The notes under the pieces are model-generated. The model was not told where the DNA came from. It made no database searches and worked only from the letters and a program-made list of their open reading frames with translations. A DNA stretch of 64,000 bases from Shewanella khirikhana (GTDB taxonomy: Bacteria; Pseudomonadota; Gammaproteobacteria; Enterobacterales; Shewanellaceae): assembly GCF_003957745.1 (NCBI RefSeq), contig NZ_CP020373.1:1674001-1738000 (forward strand). The letters run 5' to 3'. The position numbers and the translations under genes were made by a program. Below, one piece after another: positions 16,194 through 24,588 of this stretch. Numbering within the stretch: position 1 is the first letter of the stretch; each line of letters starts with the position of its first letter.

Positions 16194-16673
16194 ATGAGCG
16201 AGCAGCAAGCCTGGTATAAGCAGTTCTGGCCCTGGTTTTTAATTATCCTTCCTATGTGCGCGGTTATCGCAAGTTTCACCACTCTGAAAATCGCCCTGGA
16301 TAACTCAGACTCATTGGTCGCCGAGGAGTATTACAAAAAAGGCAAGGCCATCAATATGGACCTGTCGAAAATCCAATATGCACGCCAACTTGGCATGCAG
16401 TTTTTACTGAAGGTAAAAGACGGCAGCATCACCATAGAACAGCACGGCGGCCCTGCCTATGCCGCAGCGCTCGACACCCGTTTCTACCACCCCACCATTG
16501 CCGAGCGTGACTTTGACAAGATGCTGACTCAGGATGCATCCGGGCTGTATCGCATCACTCCGGAGAAAGAGATTTCCGGTTTCTGGGAAGTGCGCATCGA
16601 GAGTTTCGACGGCAAGTGGCGTCTGCAAAAGCGTCTGGAACTTGCTGAGGGCAAAGAGCACTGGCTGAACTGA
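16194..16673 (+). CDS. ccoH: FixH-family cbb3 oxidase assembly protein (CcoH)
   Basis: CcoH/FixH is a membrane-anchored periplasmic protein required for assembly or stability of cbb3 oxidase. The 159-residue product has one N-terminal membrane helix (FWPWFLIILPMCAVIASF), the conserved DSLVAEEYYKKGKAINMD segment, and a small beta-sandwich domain ending with GFWEVRIESFDGKWRLQ. It sits after the ccoP terminator and seven bases before ccoI. The order ccoNOQP-ccoH-ccoI-ccoS is standard. Confidence 0.92.
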   Translation: MSEQQAWYKQFWPWFLIILPMCAVIASFTTLKIALDNSDSLVAEEYYKKGKAINMDLSKIQYARQLGMQFLLKVKDGSITIEQHGGPAYAAALDTRFYHPTIAERDFDKMLTQDASGLYRITPEKEISGFWEVRIESFDGKWRLQKRLELAEGKEHWLN

Positions 16674-16680
16674 GTCAGAT

Positions 16681-19068
16681 ATGTCACAGCAACCGTGTTT
16701 CCACTGCAATGAGCCGGTTCTGACCGGCAATCAATTCATTACCCGCATCGATGGCAAAGATGAAATCATGTGTTGCCCCGGCTGTCAGGCCGTTTCCCAG
16801 GCCATTGTCGATGCGGGCCTGCTCTCCTATTACACCTATCGCACCGAGCCAGGCAGCCGCCAAACGGCGCTGGTGCCGGAAAGCCTGAACCATTACAGCG
16901 CCTACGATCTGCCGGAAGTACAGCAGGACTTTGTGCATGGCCGCGATGGCTTGGACGAAGTGACTCTGAGTATTGATGGCATTACCTGCGCTGCCTGCGC
17001 CTGGTTGATTGAGCATAAACTGCAGCACGTCGAAGGCGTGGAGCGCATTCAGGTTAACTCCACCACCCAGCGTGCCTTTATTCGCTGGCAACCTGGCAAA
17101 ATCAAACTGAGTGAATTGCTGTCTGCCATTGGCAGCATTGGCTATTCGGCGGCGCCGTTTCAACTTGACGATCAGGAAGTAGTCGCCAAACGCAACACCC
17201 GCCGCTTTTTGCTGCGGCTTGGGCTGGCAGGCTTTGCCACCATGCAGGTGATGATGTTTGCCCTCGCCCTGTACGCGGGCTACTTCACCGACCTTGAAAC
17301 CGAGTTTCGTGATTATTTTCGCTGGGTCAGCATGATATTTGCCGCCCCGGTGGTGTTCTACTCAGCGCAGCCATTTTACTTCAGTGCCATCCGCGCCATA
17401 TTGAGCGGCAAGCTGAATATGGATGTATCTGTGTCGATTGCGATTTGCGGCGCCTATATCGCAAGCTGCGTTGCCACCATCAATGGTACCGGCGAGGTGT
17501 ACTTCGAGTCGGTGTCCATGTTCACCTTCTTTTTGCTGTTGGGACGCTATTTCGAACAAAATGCCCGCCAAAAGGCTTCGGTCAGCTCCAGTAACCTGCA
17601 CAAGTTAGTGCCGCTTACGGCAAGCCTGGTAACAGATTCAGGCGTTGAAGAAATCCCGGCCAAGAAGCTGGCAGTTGGTGATGTGATTTTGGTGAGTCCC
17701 GGTGACGTGATTGCCGCCGATGGTGCAGTGGTCGATGGTCTCTCCGGAGTTAACGAGTCCATGCTTACCGGCGAGCAGTTACCCATCGCCAAAGGCATTG
17801 GCGCTGAGGTCTATGCCGGTACCATTAACCTCGAGCAGCCGCTTAAGGTTAAAGTAACAGCCACCGGCCAGGATCAGCTGGTCGCCGAAATCATTCGCCT
17901 GCAGGAAATGGCCTCCAATGCCAAGCCCGCAATCGCCCTTACCGCCGATAAGTTAGCCCGCTATTTCTCTGCCACTATTCTGACCATTGCCGCCATTACC
18001 TATGTGGTGTGGCGTCAGTTTGCACCGGAAGATGCTTTTTGGGTCACACTATCAGTGCTGGTTGCCACCTGCCCCTGCGCCCTCGCGCTGGCAACGCCTA
18101 CCGCGGTGACCTGTGCGACAGGGCTTTTCACCCGCCTTGGGATTATTTCAAGAAACGGCAGCGTATTTGAAAAGCTGCCCAGGCTAAACCAAGTGGTGTT
18201 CGATAAGACAGGCACTTTGACCTGCGGCCATTTCAGTCTTGGGGAGGTGAAGCTCTTCTCAGAAATGGATAAAGACCAGGCACTTGCCATCGCCTCGGCG
18301 CTGGAAAAAGGCTCGCTCCATCCCATCGCAAAACTGTTCAGTCAGTTCCCTACTAAGTTCAGCGCCGCAGAACCTGCTACCCAGGTGGGCTTTGGTGTCT
18401 CCGGCTTGATTGATGGCAGCCGTTATTACATAGGCAGCGGTGAATATCTGGAGGTTGCAGTCGCAAGCAAACTCACAGGCCAATGGGTGTACCTTGGCAA
18501 TGACACTGGTCTTATCGCCGCCTTTGAAATTCAGGACAAACTCAGGGACGATGCCAGGCACACCTTAGATACTCTGCGTGCATCCGGTCTTGGCGTCAGT
18601 ATTGCCAGTGGTGATACCTCGTTGCACCTTAGCAATGTGGCCAACACCCTCGGGGTCAACGATGTACATGGCGGCCTGAAACCCGCTGATAAGCTTGCCT
18701 TTATCGAAAAGCATCGCAGCGAGGGCAAAGTCGTGGCCATGTTTGGTGATGGCATCAACGATGCCCCTGTGCTCGCTGGCGCCGATTTGTCGGTTGCCAT
18801 GGGCAGCGGCAGCGCGGTGGCGAAGAACAGCGCCGACCTGATTTTGCTTGGCGATCACCTGAGCCGCTTTATCGATGCCGTCACCATTGCCCGCAGCACC
18901 AATCGCATTATTCGACAGAATTTGGCCTGGGCTCTGGGGTACAATGTGTTTATTCTGCCCCTCGCCGTTACCGGCCATGTGGTGCCCTATATTGCCGCTA
19001 TCGGCATGTCTGCCAGCTCACTGATTGTGGTCGGCAACAGTTTAAGGCTGCTGAGGTTAAAGCCATGA
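16681..19068 (+). CDS. ccoI: Copper-translocating P-type ATPase CcoI (FixI)
   Basis: CcoI is the slow Cu(I) exporter that supplies copper for the CuB centre of cbb3 oxidase. The 795-residue protein has an N-terminal Cys-rich segment (CFHC, CCPGC), an HMA domain with C103-A-A-C106, eight membrane helices, the ion-binding CPC at residues 464-466, the phosphorylation motif beginning at Asp508 (DKTGT) and the hinge GDGINDAP. The extra N-terminal zinc-finger-like segment is typical of FixI/CcoI rather than CopA. Its end overlaps ccoS by four bases. Confidence 0.96.
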   Translation: MSQQPCFHCNEPVLTGNQFITRIDGKDEIMCCPGCQAVSQAIVDAGLLSYYTYRTEPGSRQTALVPESLNHYSAYDLPEVQQDFVHGRDGLDEVTLSIDGITCAACAWLIEHKLQHVEGVERIQVNSTTQRAFIRWQPGKIKLSELLSAIGSIGYSAAPFQLDDQEVVAKRNTRRFLLRLGLAGFATMQVMMFALALYAGYFTDLETEFRDYFRWVSMIFAAPVVFYSAQPFYFSAIRAILSGKLNMDVSVSIAICGAYIASCVATINGTGEVYFESVSMFTFFLLLGRYFEQNARQKASVSSSNLHKLVPLTASLVTDSGVEEIPAKKLAVGDVILVSPGDVIAADGAVVDGLSGVNESMLTGEQLPIAKGIGAEVYAGTINLEQPLKVKVTATGQDQLVAEIIRLQEMASNAKPAIALTADKLARYFSATILTIAAITYVVWRQFAPEDAFWVTLSVLVATCPCALALATPTAVTCATGLFTRLGIISRNGSVFEKLPRLNQVVFDKTGTLTCGHFSLGEVKLFSEMDKDQALAIASALEKGSLHPIAKLFSQFPTKFSAAEPATQVGFGVSGLIDGSRYYIGSGEYLEVAVASKLTGQWVYLGNDTGLIAAFEIQDKLRDDARHTLDTLRASGLGVSIASGDTSLHLSNVANTLGVNDVHGGLKPADKLAFIEKHRSEGKVVAMFGDGINDAPVLAGADLSVAMGSGSAVAKNSADLILLGDHLSRFIDAVTIARSTNRIIRQNLAWALGYNVFILPLAVTGHVVPYIAAIGMSASSLIVVGNSLRLLRLKP

Positions 19069-19274
19069 GCATAATTTACGTACTTATCCCTATCGCCATG
19101 TTATTTGTGCTCATTGCCGTTGGGGTATTCTTTTGGGCGGTACGCTCTGAGCAGTTTGATGATTTGGACCGCCAGGGCGCATCCATTCTGTTTGAAGAAG
19201 ATAAACCTAACAAAGCTGTCAAAGCTCACAGCGACAATCCCGCTGACAAAGACAGTAACGCGGAATCCCAGTGA
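19065..19274 (+). CDS. ccoS: cbb3 oxidase maturation protein CcoS
   Basis: CcoS is a small single-helix membrane protein needed for cofactor insertion into cbb3 oxidase. The 69-residue product has one helix (IYVLIPIAMLFVLIAVGVFFWAV) followed by the family motif RSEQFDDLDRQGASILFEED. The ATG overlaps the ccoI stop by four bases (ATGA), and the stop overlaps the next gene. These overlaps indicate translational coupling. Confidence 0.95.
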   Translation: MSIIYVLIPIAMLFVLIAVGVFFWAVRSEQFDDLDRQGASILFEEDKPNKAVKAHSDNPADKDSNAESQ

Positions 19275-19966
19275 TGGAATACAACCTGCTGGGTGCTCTG
19301 GTGGTTGGTCTGATGGGGGCTGGCCACTGTTTTGGTATGTGTGGCGGCCTGGTAGGCGCCTTTTCGAGTCAAATTCCGGCGCCCCAGCGCCATCAAAATC
19401 CCCTTGCCCATCGCCTCAGTTTTCTGCTTGCCTATAACTTGGGCCGCGTCGGCAGTTACACCTTGGCGGGAGCGCTGGCAGGCGGCCTTACCGGCGGTCT
19501 GGCGTTTTTGTTTGATGCCCAGTCACTGCTGCTGGTCATGCGCTTCGTTGCCGGGGTGATGATGATTGTCCTTGGCCTCTATATCGCCAAAATCTGGGCA
19601 GGTGTTACAGCGCTTGAAAATGTTGGCCGGGTGCTCTGGAAACGCCTTGAACCCGTTGGCAGACGAATGCTGCCCCTGGATACCCAGCTTAAGTCATTCA
19701 GTGCCGGCGCTGTGTGGGGATGGCTGCCCTGTGGTCTGGTGTATTCAACCTTAACCTGGTCAGTGGCCAGCGGCAGTGCGCTGCACGGCGCGCTGATTAT
19801 GCTGTGTTTTGGCCTGGGAACCCTGCCCGCGCTGCTCAGTGCCGGAATAGCCGCGAAGACCCTCGCCAACTGGTTGCAAAATCGCACCGTCAGGTGGTTA
19901 AGTGGGGCGCTGCTCGTAGCCTTTGGGCTGCAAACTCTATATATTGGTGTCGCTCAGCTCGGCTAG
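19274..19966 (+). CDS. SafE/DsbD-like membrane protein associated with cbb3 oxidase assembly
   Basis: This 230-residue protein has about six membrane helices and belongs to the sulfite exporter TauE/SafE-like group (UreH/DsbD_2 type). The first helix carries GAGHCFGMCGGLVGAF, a His-Cys-x3-Cys pattern seen in homologues encoded next to cco assembly genes. A role in copper or redox handling for oxidase maturation is inferred from its place after ccoS. I take the ATG at 19274, which overlaps the ccoS stop by one base (TGATG); a GTG at 19271 would add one residue. Homologues in other genomes lie in the same ccoI-ccoS-etrA order. Confidence 0.88.
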   Translation: MEYNLLGALVVGLMGAGHCFGMCGGLVGAFSSQIPAPQRHQNPLAHRLSFLLAYNLGRVGSYTLAGALAGGLTGGLAFLFDAQSLLLVMRFVAGVMMIVLGLYIAKIWAGVTALENVGRVLWKRLEPVGRRMLPLDTQLKSFSAGAVWGWLPCGLVYSTLTWSVASGSALHGALIMLCFGLGTLPALLSAGIAAKTLANWLQNRTVRWLSGALLVAFGLQTLYIGVAQLG

Positions 19967-20022
19967 CCCGGCAAGTGCATTTGAGTTAACATGTAGTTAA
20001 TAAAAAGGTTTGGGATCACACA

Positions 20023-20775
20023 ATGCCAATAGAACAAAATAAACTCCGCCGTCCCGCTGCTACAGGTTGCACCATTCATTGTCATGATTGCAGCATGGGA
20101 ACGCTGTGCATTCCTTTTACGCTTAACTCAAATGAGCTTGACCAACTCGACAACATTATCGAGCGCAAAAAACCGATTCAAAAAGGCGAACAGATTTTTA
20201 AGTCCGGCGATTCATTGAAGTCACTGTATGCCATCCGCTCCGGCACCATCAAAAGCTACACCATTACCGAACAAGGCGATGAACAGATCACCGGCTTCCA
20301 TCTTGCCGGCGACGTGATTGGCTTTGACGGTATCCATGCACAAACCCATCAAAGTTTTGCCCAGGCTTTGGAAACCTCTATGGTGTGTGAAATCCCATTC
20401 AACACCCTCGATGATCTTTCTGGCTCCATGCCCAAACTTCGTCAGCAAATCATGCGCTTGATGAGTAATGAAATCATGTCCGATCAGGAAATGATCCTGC
20501 TGCTCAGCAAGAAGAACGCCGAAGAGCGCCTGGCTGCCTTTATCGCCAATCTGGCTACCCGCTATGGCAATCGTGGTTTCTCCCAGCGCGAGTTCCGCCT
20601 GACCATGACCCGTGGTGATATCGGCAATTACCTCGGCCTGACCGTGGAAACCATCAGTCGCCTGCTGGGCCGGTTCCAGAAGTCAGGTTTGATTGAGGTT
20701 AAGGGCAAATACATTACCATTCTCGATTTTGCCGGGCTCAATTCACTTGCTGGCAATGCGCGTATCGCAAGATAA
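20023..20775 (+). CDS. etrA: Oxygen-sensing regulator FNR (EtrA)
   Basis: This is a CRP/FNR-family regulator that is active without oxygen when it carries a [4Fe-4S] cluster. The 250-residue protein keeps all four cluster ligands at the E. coli positions (C20, C23, C29, C122). It has a cyclic-nucleotide-like beta barrel, a dimer helix (EIMSDQEMILLLSKKNAEERLA) and a helix-turn-helix with ETISRLLGRFQ, whose Glu, Ser and Arg read TTGAT. In Shewanella the protein is called EtrA. Perfect and near-perfect FNR boxes lie upstream of ccoN and uspE in this window. No convincing box for autoregulation is seen in its own upstream region. Confidence 0.96.
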   Translation: MPIEQNKLRRPAATGCTIHCHDCSMGTLCIPFTLNSNELDQLDNIIERKKPIQKGEQIFKSGDSLKSLYAIRSGTIKSYTITEQGDEQITGFHLAGDVIGFDGIHAQTHQSFAQALETSMVCEIPFNTLDDLSGSMPKLRQQIMRLMSNEIMSDQEMILLLSKKNAEERLAAFIANLATRYGNRGFSQREFRLTMTRGDIGNYLGLTVETISRLLGRFQKSGLIEVKGKYITILDFAGLNSLAGNARIAR

Positions 20776-20785
20776 TCGCAAGTGA

Positions 20786-20799
20786 TTGATCCAAAACAA
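20786..20799. promoter_or_regulatory. Candidate FNR/EtrA box upstream of uspE
   Basis: TTGATCCAAAACAA matches TTGATnnnnATCAA at all but one fixed position. It is 63 bases before the uspE start and 11 bases after the etrA stop. E. coli uspE is also next to fnr and FNR-responsive. Confidence 0.6.
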
Positions 20800-20861
20800 A
20801 GCAACGCCCAGTCGCTCGTTCATCATAGGAAGTGAAACCAAGCCAATTTCAGGAGGCAGCC

Positions 20862-21794
20862 ATGAAGGATTATCAGAAGTTATTGGTCGTGATTGACCCC
20901 ACAAACGATCGTCAGGTGGCTCTTGAACGTGCGGTGGAGCTAGCCGCCAAAAACCAGGGCAGCATCACCGTCTTTCTGTCGATTTTCGACTTCTCCTACG
21001 AAATGACCTCTATCCTCTCTGCCCATGAGCGCGAAGCCATGCGTAAAGGGGTAATCGATCAGCGTGTGGCCTGGCTTGGTGACATCCTTACCCCTTATGT
21101 AAACAAAGGCCTTGAGATCGAAACCAAGGTGGTGTGGCACAACCGCCCCTTTGAAAGCATTATCAATTTTGCCATTGAAGGTGAGTTCGATGTCATCATC
21201 AAGGGCACCCACGAGCACGATAAGTTAAAGGCCGTTATCTTCACCCCAACTGATTGGCACCTGATGCGTAAGGCGCCGGTACCGGTTTTGCTGGTGAAAG
21301 AGCACGACTGGCCGGTTGACGGTAAAATCCTTTGCGCCGTCAACGTCGCCACAGAAGATCCTGAGCATCAGCAGCTCAATGGCAAAATTATCGAGCATGC
21401 CAAAGCGCTTGCCGCGCAATTTAACGCCCATGTACATCTGGTGAACGGCTACCCGGGCACACCGGTAAACCTTGCCATTGAACTGCCCAACTTCGACGCC
21501 CACAGCTATAACGAATCTATTCGTCTGCAACACGAGCAGCGGGTGCAGTATCTCGCTGGCGCCTATGGCATTAATCCAGACCATTGCCATGTGAAAGAAG
21601 GCCTGCCAGAAGATGTGATCCCCGAGCTTGCCGTGGCGCTGGATGCTGAGCTTGTGATCCTTGGTACCGTTGGCCGCACCGGCTTTTCTGCCGCGCTGAT
21701 AGGCAACACCGCCGAGCACGTCATCGACAGTCTCAACTGTGATTTGCTGGCCATTAAGCCCGACGGATATAAATCTCCGCTTGTGGAAGGCTAA
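20862..21794 (+). CDS. uspE: Universal stress protein UspE
   Basis: UspE is a cytoplasmic tandem Usp protein linked to stress survival and motility or aggregation. The 310-residue product has two Usp domains (about residues 1-155 and 160-310). The first opens QKLLVVIDPTNDRQVALERA and the second ends with the nucleotide-binding-like GTVGRTGFSAALIGNTAEHVI. I chose the ATG at 20862 because AGGAGG lies just before it; an in-frame ATG at 20832 lacks one. It follows etrA, as uspE follows fnr in E. coli. Confidence 0.94.
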   Translation: MKDYQKLLVVIDPTNDRQVALERAVELAAKNQGSITVFLSIFDFSYEMTSILSAHEREAMRKGVIDQRVAWLGDILTPYVNKGLEIETKVVWHNRPFESIINFAIEGEFDVIIKGTHEHDKLKAVIFTPTDWHLMRKAPVPVLLVKEHDWPVDGKILCAVNVATEDPEHQQLNGKIIEHAKALAAQFNAHVHLVNGYPGTPVNLAIELPNFDAHSYNESIRLQHEQRVQYLAGAYGINPDHCHVKEGLPEDVIPELAVALDAELVILGTVGRTGFSAALIGNTAEHVIDSLNCDLLAIKPDGYKSPLVEG

Positions 21795-21828
21795 GGCTTT
21801 ACCCTAAGCCACTAAGCTGGAATAATAC

Positions 21829-21862
21829 GCGCCCTGAAACCTAGGTTACCGGGCGCTTTTTT
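21829..21862 (+). terminator. Intrinsic terminator of uspE
   Basis: GCGCCC, a 16-base loop and GGGCGC followed by six T. The T run touches an in-frame ATG of ttcA, so ttcA must use either a start in the T-tract edge or the next ATG. Confidence 0.78.
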
Positions 21863-21877
21863 ATGTCTGACGTTGTA

Positions 21878-22837
21878 ATGTCTGAAATCCAGCAAGACGA
21901 ACTTTCCAAAAAACAGATCACTCGCCTCAATAAGCTGCAAAAGCGGCTGCGTCGCGAAGTTGGCAGCGCTATTGCCGACTACAACATGATCGAAGAAGGC
22001 GACCGGGTGATGTGCTGCCTGTCCGGCGGCAAAGACAGCTATGCCATGCTGGATATTCTGATAAACCTGCAACAGCGCGCCCCTGTGTCGTTCGAAATCG
22101 TTGCGGTAAACCTGGATCAGAAGCAACCTGGGTTTCCTGAGCACATTCTGCCAGCCTACCTCGACAGCCTTGGGATCCCTTATCACATCCTTGAGAAAGA
22201 CACTTACTCTATCGTTAAGGATAAAATCCCTGAAGGCAAAACCACCTGCTCTTTGTGCTCTCGCCTGCGTCGCGGCACCCTTTATGGTTTTGCCCAGCGG
22301 ATCGGCGCCACAAAAATAGCCCTGGGTCACCACAGAGATGACATCATAGAAACCCTGTTTCTGAACATGTTCTACGGTGGAAAGATGAAAGCCATGCCGC
22401 CAAAGCTGCTGTCTGACGACGGTGCCAACGTGGTTATTCGTCCCCTCGCCTATTGCCGCGAGAAAGACATCGAAGAGTACGCGCAGCTTAAAAACTTCCC
22501 CATTATTCCGTGTAACCTGTGTGGTTCACAGGAAAACTTAAAGCGTGCCGCCATTAAAGACATGCTTAAGCAATGGGACCGTCAGCACCCTGGCCGTATC
22601 GAAACTATCTTCACCGCCATGCAAAATACGGCGCCATCTCAAGGGGTTGACCGCGAGCAGTTTGATTTTGTGTCGCTTAAGCAAGATCCCAATGCCGAGT
22701 TCCGTGGTGATGTTGCCGAGGCTGATTTGCCCGCCTTCGACTTTATGGACGTCTCCAACAGCGGCCATATCGATTTGGACAAAGCGGCCAAGCCCGTGGG
22801 TGAGCGCATTGATATTGTGTCTACCTTCACGCCCTAA
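21878..22837 (+). CDS. ttcA: tRNA 2-thiocytidine synthetase TtcA
   Basis: TtcA makes 2-thiocytidine at position 32 of several tRNAs using ATP and a 4Fe-4S cluster. The protein has the PP-loop motif CLSGGKDSYAML, the cysteine pair in TTCSLCSRLRRG, the helper cysteine region PCNLCGSQ, and the conserved ALGHHRDDIIETLFLNMFYGGKM stretch. I take ATG 21878 (319 residues), which gives an N-terminus close in length to E. coli TtcA. ATG 21863 adds five residues and abuts the uspE terminator's T run. Neither start has a clear ribosome-binding site. fnr-uspE-ttcA is also the neighbourhood in E. coli. Confidence 0.94.
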   Translation: MSEIQQDELSKKQITRLNKLQKRLRREVGSAIADYNMIEEGDRVMCCLSGGKDSYAMLDILINLQQRAPVSFEIVAVNLDQKQPGFPEHILPAYLDSLGIPYHILEKDTYSIVKDKIPEGKTTCSLCSRLRRGTLYGFAQRIGATKIALGHHRDDIIETLFLNMFYGGKMKAMPPKLLSDDGANVVIRPLAYCREKDIEEYAQLKNFPIIPCNLCGSQENLKRAAIKDMLKQWDRQHPGRIETIFTAMQNTAPSQGVDREQFDFVSLKQDPNAEFRGDVAEADLPAFDFMDVSNSGHIDLDKAAKPVGERIDIVSTFTP

Positions 22838-22859
22838 TTAGCGCAGAAATAGCTGATAT

Positions 22860-22888
22860 AAAAAAGCCCGCATGATGCGGGCTTTTTT
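22860..22888. terminator. Intrinsic terminator after ttcA
   Basis: AAAAAAGCCCGCAT, a two-base loop region and ATGCGGGCTTTTTT. Both flanks are suitable, so it can also end the minus-strand DUF2987 gene 90 bases away. Confidence 0.88.
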
Positions 22889-22978
22889 GTTTTTACGGCC
22901 GTATTTAAGGGCGCTACTCACCCACTAACACAATCAATTCGCTGCGCTGACTAAGGCTTGTTACGGCCTTACACCGAG

Positions 22979-23614
22979 TTATTGAGCGCGGTTAAACCAG
23001 GGGCTGACCACAGCTGCCGCTTTGCTGAATTTGAGGGTTTCGGTGGCGTCAATCTCATTACTGCCAAGAATAAACTCACCATTGACCACAGACTCAATAC
23101 CATTGCGGCTGACCGTGGTTTCTGCTTCGTCGAACACAAACCGAATACCATCGGCAGGCTTGGCAAAGTACTTCATCGGGAAGCCCTGCAGTGCAGCTTG
23201 CAGGTCATCCATTTCCTGTTTCAAAGCACTCAGATCTGCGGCTGTATAGGCAGCTTTTGGCACTCGCTCTCGAATTTGCAGCGCCAGACCACAGCCTTCG
23301 GCATCGCCCTGAGTTTCGAGTTCCACCAGGGCGCGCATGGTTTTCAGCTCATCATCAAAAGGGATGTACAACCTTTGATCTTCAGTAAAGGTCAGCGGGA
23401 AGCGCTTGGTTTCTGTGGTAATTTCACCGCTGACAATCTTGCAGCCTTCAGTTTGTGGTACAGAAAATGTCAGCTCGACTCTTGGGTATTCGCCTCGATT
23501 TACCACCTTCAGGCGGTCATGGAACCCTGCGTACTCCAGCGATACCTTGCCGGCAAATCCGGGCATAGACAGCAACAGGCTAGACAGCAGACACAGCTTG
23601 ATTGTCCGTTTCAT
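22979..23614 (-). CDS. Exported DUF2987-family protein
   Basis: The 211-residue product begins with a signal peptide (MKRTIKLCLLSSLLLSMPGFA) and continues as a mixed alpha/beta periplasmic domain with the start GKVSLEYAGFHDRLKVVNRG, which I associate with the DUF2987 family of Shewanella and Vibrio; its function is unknown. The start at 23614 (or the ATG just before, 23617) lies inside the end of bax, so the two overlap by about 35 bases and are coupled. A GGAAA lies before the start. Two cysteines (in EGCKI and EGCGL) may pair in the periplasm. Confidence 0.8.
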   Translation of the reverse strand: MKRTIKLCLLSSLLLSMPGFAGKVSLEYAGFHDRLKVVNRGEYPRVELTFSVPQTEGCKIVSGEITTETKRFPLTFTEDQRLYIPFDDELKTMRALVELETQGDAEGCGLALQIRERVPKAAYTAADLSALKQEMDDLQAALQGFPMKYFAKPADGIRFVFDEAETTVSRNGIESVVNGEFILGSNEIDATETLKFSKAAAVVSPWFNRAQ

Positions 23615-24452
23615 CATTGGTTTCCAGATATTTTTGGTTATGCCGCAACATTTGCAGCAGTTCATCCACGTAGGCCTCACGGCGCTCGGAATAATTCAGC
23701 AGCCCATAAACCAGACTGGAGGCATCCGGCTCTTGCCCTTTCAGGCGCTGCTCGGCGCGAATGGCGCGAAACAGTTGATAAGCCGGATGGGTATTTAAAT
23801 TGTTGATATAGGACGCGATGGCATCTTCCACCGTGTTAAAGACGGTGACTTCATGGCTCATATCCTGGCCGCGCGCCGAGGGCACAATACCGCAGCCCTT
23901 GCTGTAGCACCACTGACCAAACAGGTTCAACCCTTCTTTGGCAAAGCGCGAGCTGCCCCAGCCGCTTTCATTGGCTGCCTGCACCAGCACCAGCGACTCT
24001 GGCACTATGTCGATACGTTTTAAGAGCCGCTCTGCGGTTGCAAGCTCAGTGGCTTCCTCAATACCGTATTCAGCAGCCAACCTTGCCAGGGCTTTACTTT
24101 CTTTGCGCGAAAGGGCTTGACCGCTGTTCAGCTTTACGAGCATTCGGTTAACGTTTTCGCGCTTTTTCAGGGTGCTCTGGTTAATTTCCTGTACGATTGG
24201 GCGCAGAAAATCAAAAAAAGCGGCCTTTTTTTCGCCAACATCCTGATAGGTTTCGAAATCCGGCAACCTGGTTGTTTGTGACAAGGTTGGCAAGGTTTTC
24301 ATGGTGTTACGAGGGGCGTCCATTTCCGGTATCAGGCTTATCCGTAGCAAAAAAATCGCAGTAAAACACAGGGCGAAAGCAAAAATAAGCGTAGATATCT
24401 TACCGGTTTTCAATAGTTTAATCCTGTTATTCAGGCGAAAGTATGTTCGCAT
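23580..24452 (-). CDS. bax: Bax-family glucosaminidase-domain protein
   Basis: Bax is a putative N-acetylglucosaminidase of the periplasmic face that would cut peptidoglycan. The 290-residue protein has an N-terminal membrane anchor (LIFAFALCFTAIFLLRI) and a C-terminal GH73-like domain with the catalytic-region sequence VQAANESGWGSSRFAKEGLNLFGQW and NTVEDAIASYINNLNTHPAY. The Glu in NESGWG is the expected acid. The segment LPDFETYQDVGEKKAAFFDFLRP matches the linker of E. coli Bax. It overlaps the start of the DUF2987 gene downstream. Confidence 0.9.
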   Translation of the reverse strand: MRTYFRLNNRIKLLKTGKISTLIFAFALCFTAIFLLRISLIPEMDAPRNTMKTLPTLSQTTRLPDFETYQDVGEKKAAFFDFLRPIVQEINQSTLKKRENVNRMLVKLNSGQALSRKESKALARLAAEYGIEEATELATAERLLKRIDIVPESLVLVQAANESGWGSSRFAKEGLNLFGQWCYSKGCGIVPSARGQDMSHEVTVFNTVEDAIASYINNLNTHPAYQLFRAIRAEQRLKGQEPDASSLVYGLLNYSERREAYVDELLQMLRHNQKYLETNDETDNQAVSAV

Positions 24453-24497
24453 CCGGCATTATATGTGATAAGGCTCCCATAGCAAAATTAATGGCTG

Positions 24498-24588
24498 TAT
24501 AATCCAGCCGTTTTATCTAAACTATTGGGGTTTAGATTGCCCGACAAGGGGTGTCGGCGCTTTCAGTTATATGTCAGGGAAGTCGCAG
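24498..24588 (+). promoter_or_regulatory. yvcK promoter and structured leader
   Basis: A consensus -10 (TATAAT at 24498-24503) implies transcription from about 24510. The leader holds two adjacent hairpins: ATCTAAAC with GTTTAGAT (24515-24537, eight pairs, loop TATTGGG) and CCGACA with TGTCGG (24541-24557, loop AGGGG). The ribosome-binding site GGAAG follows at 24578. No -35 is clear. Confidence 0.5.
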
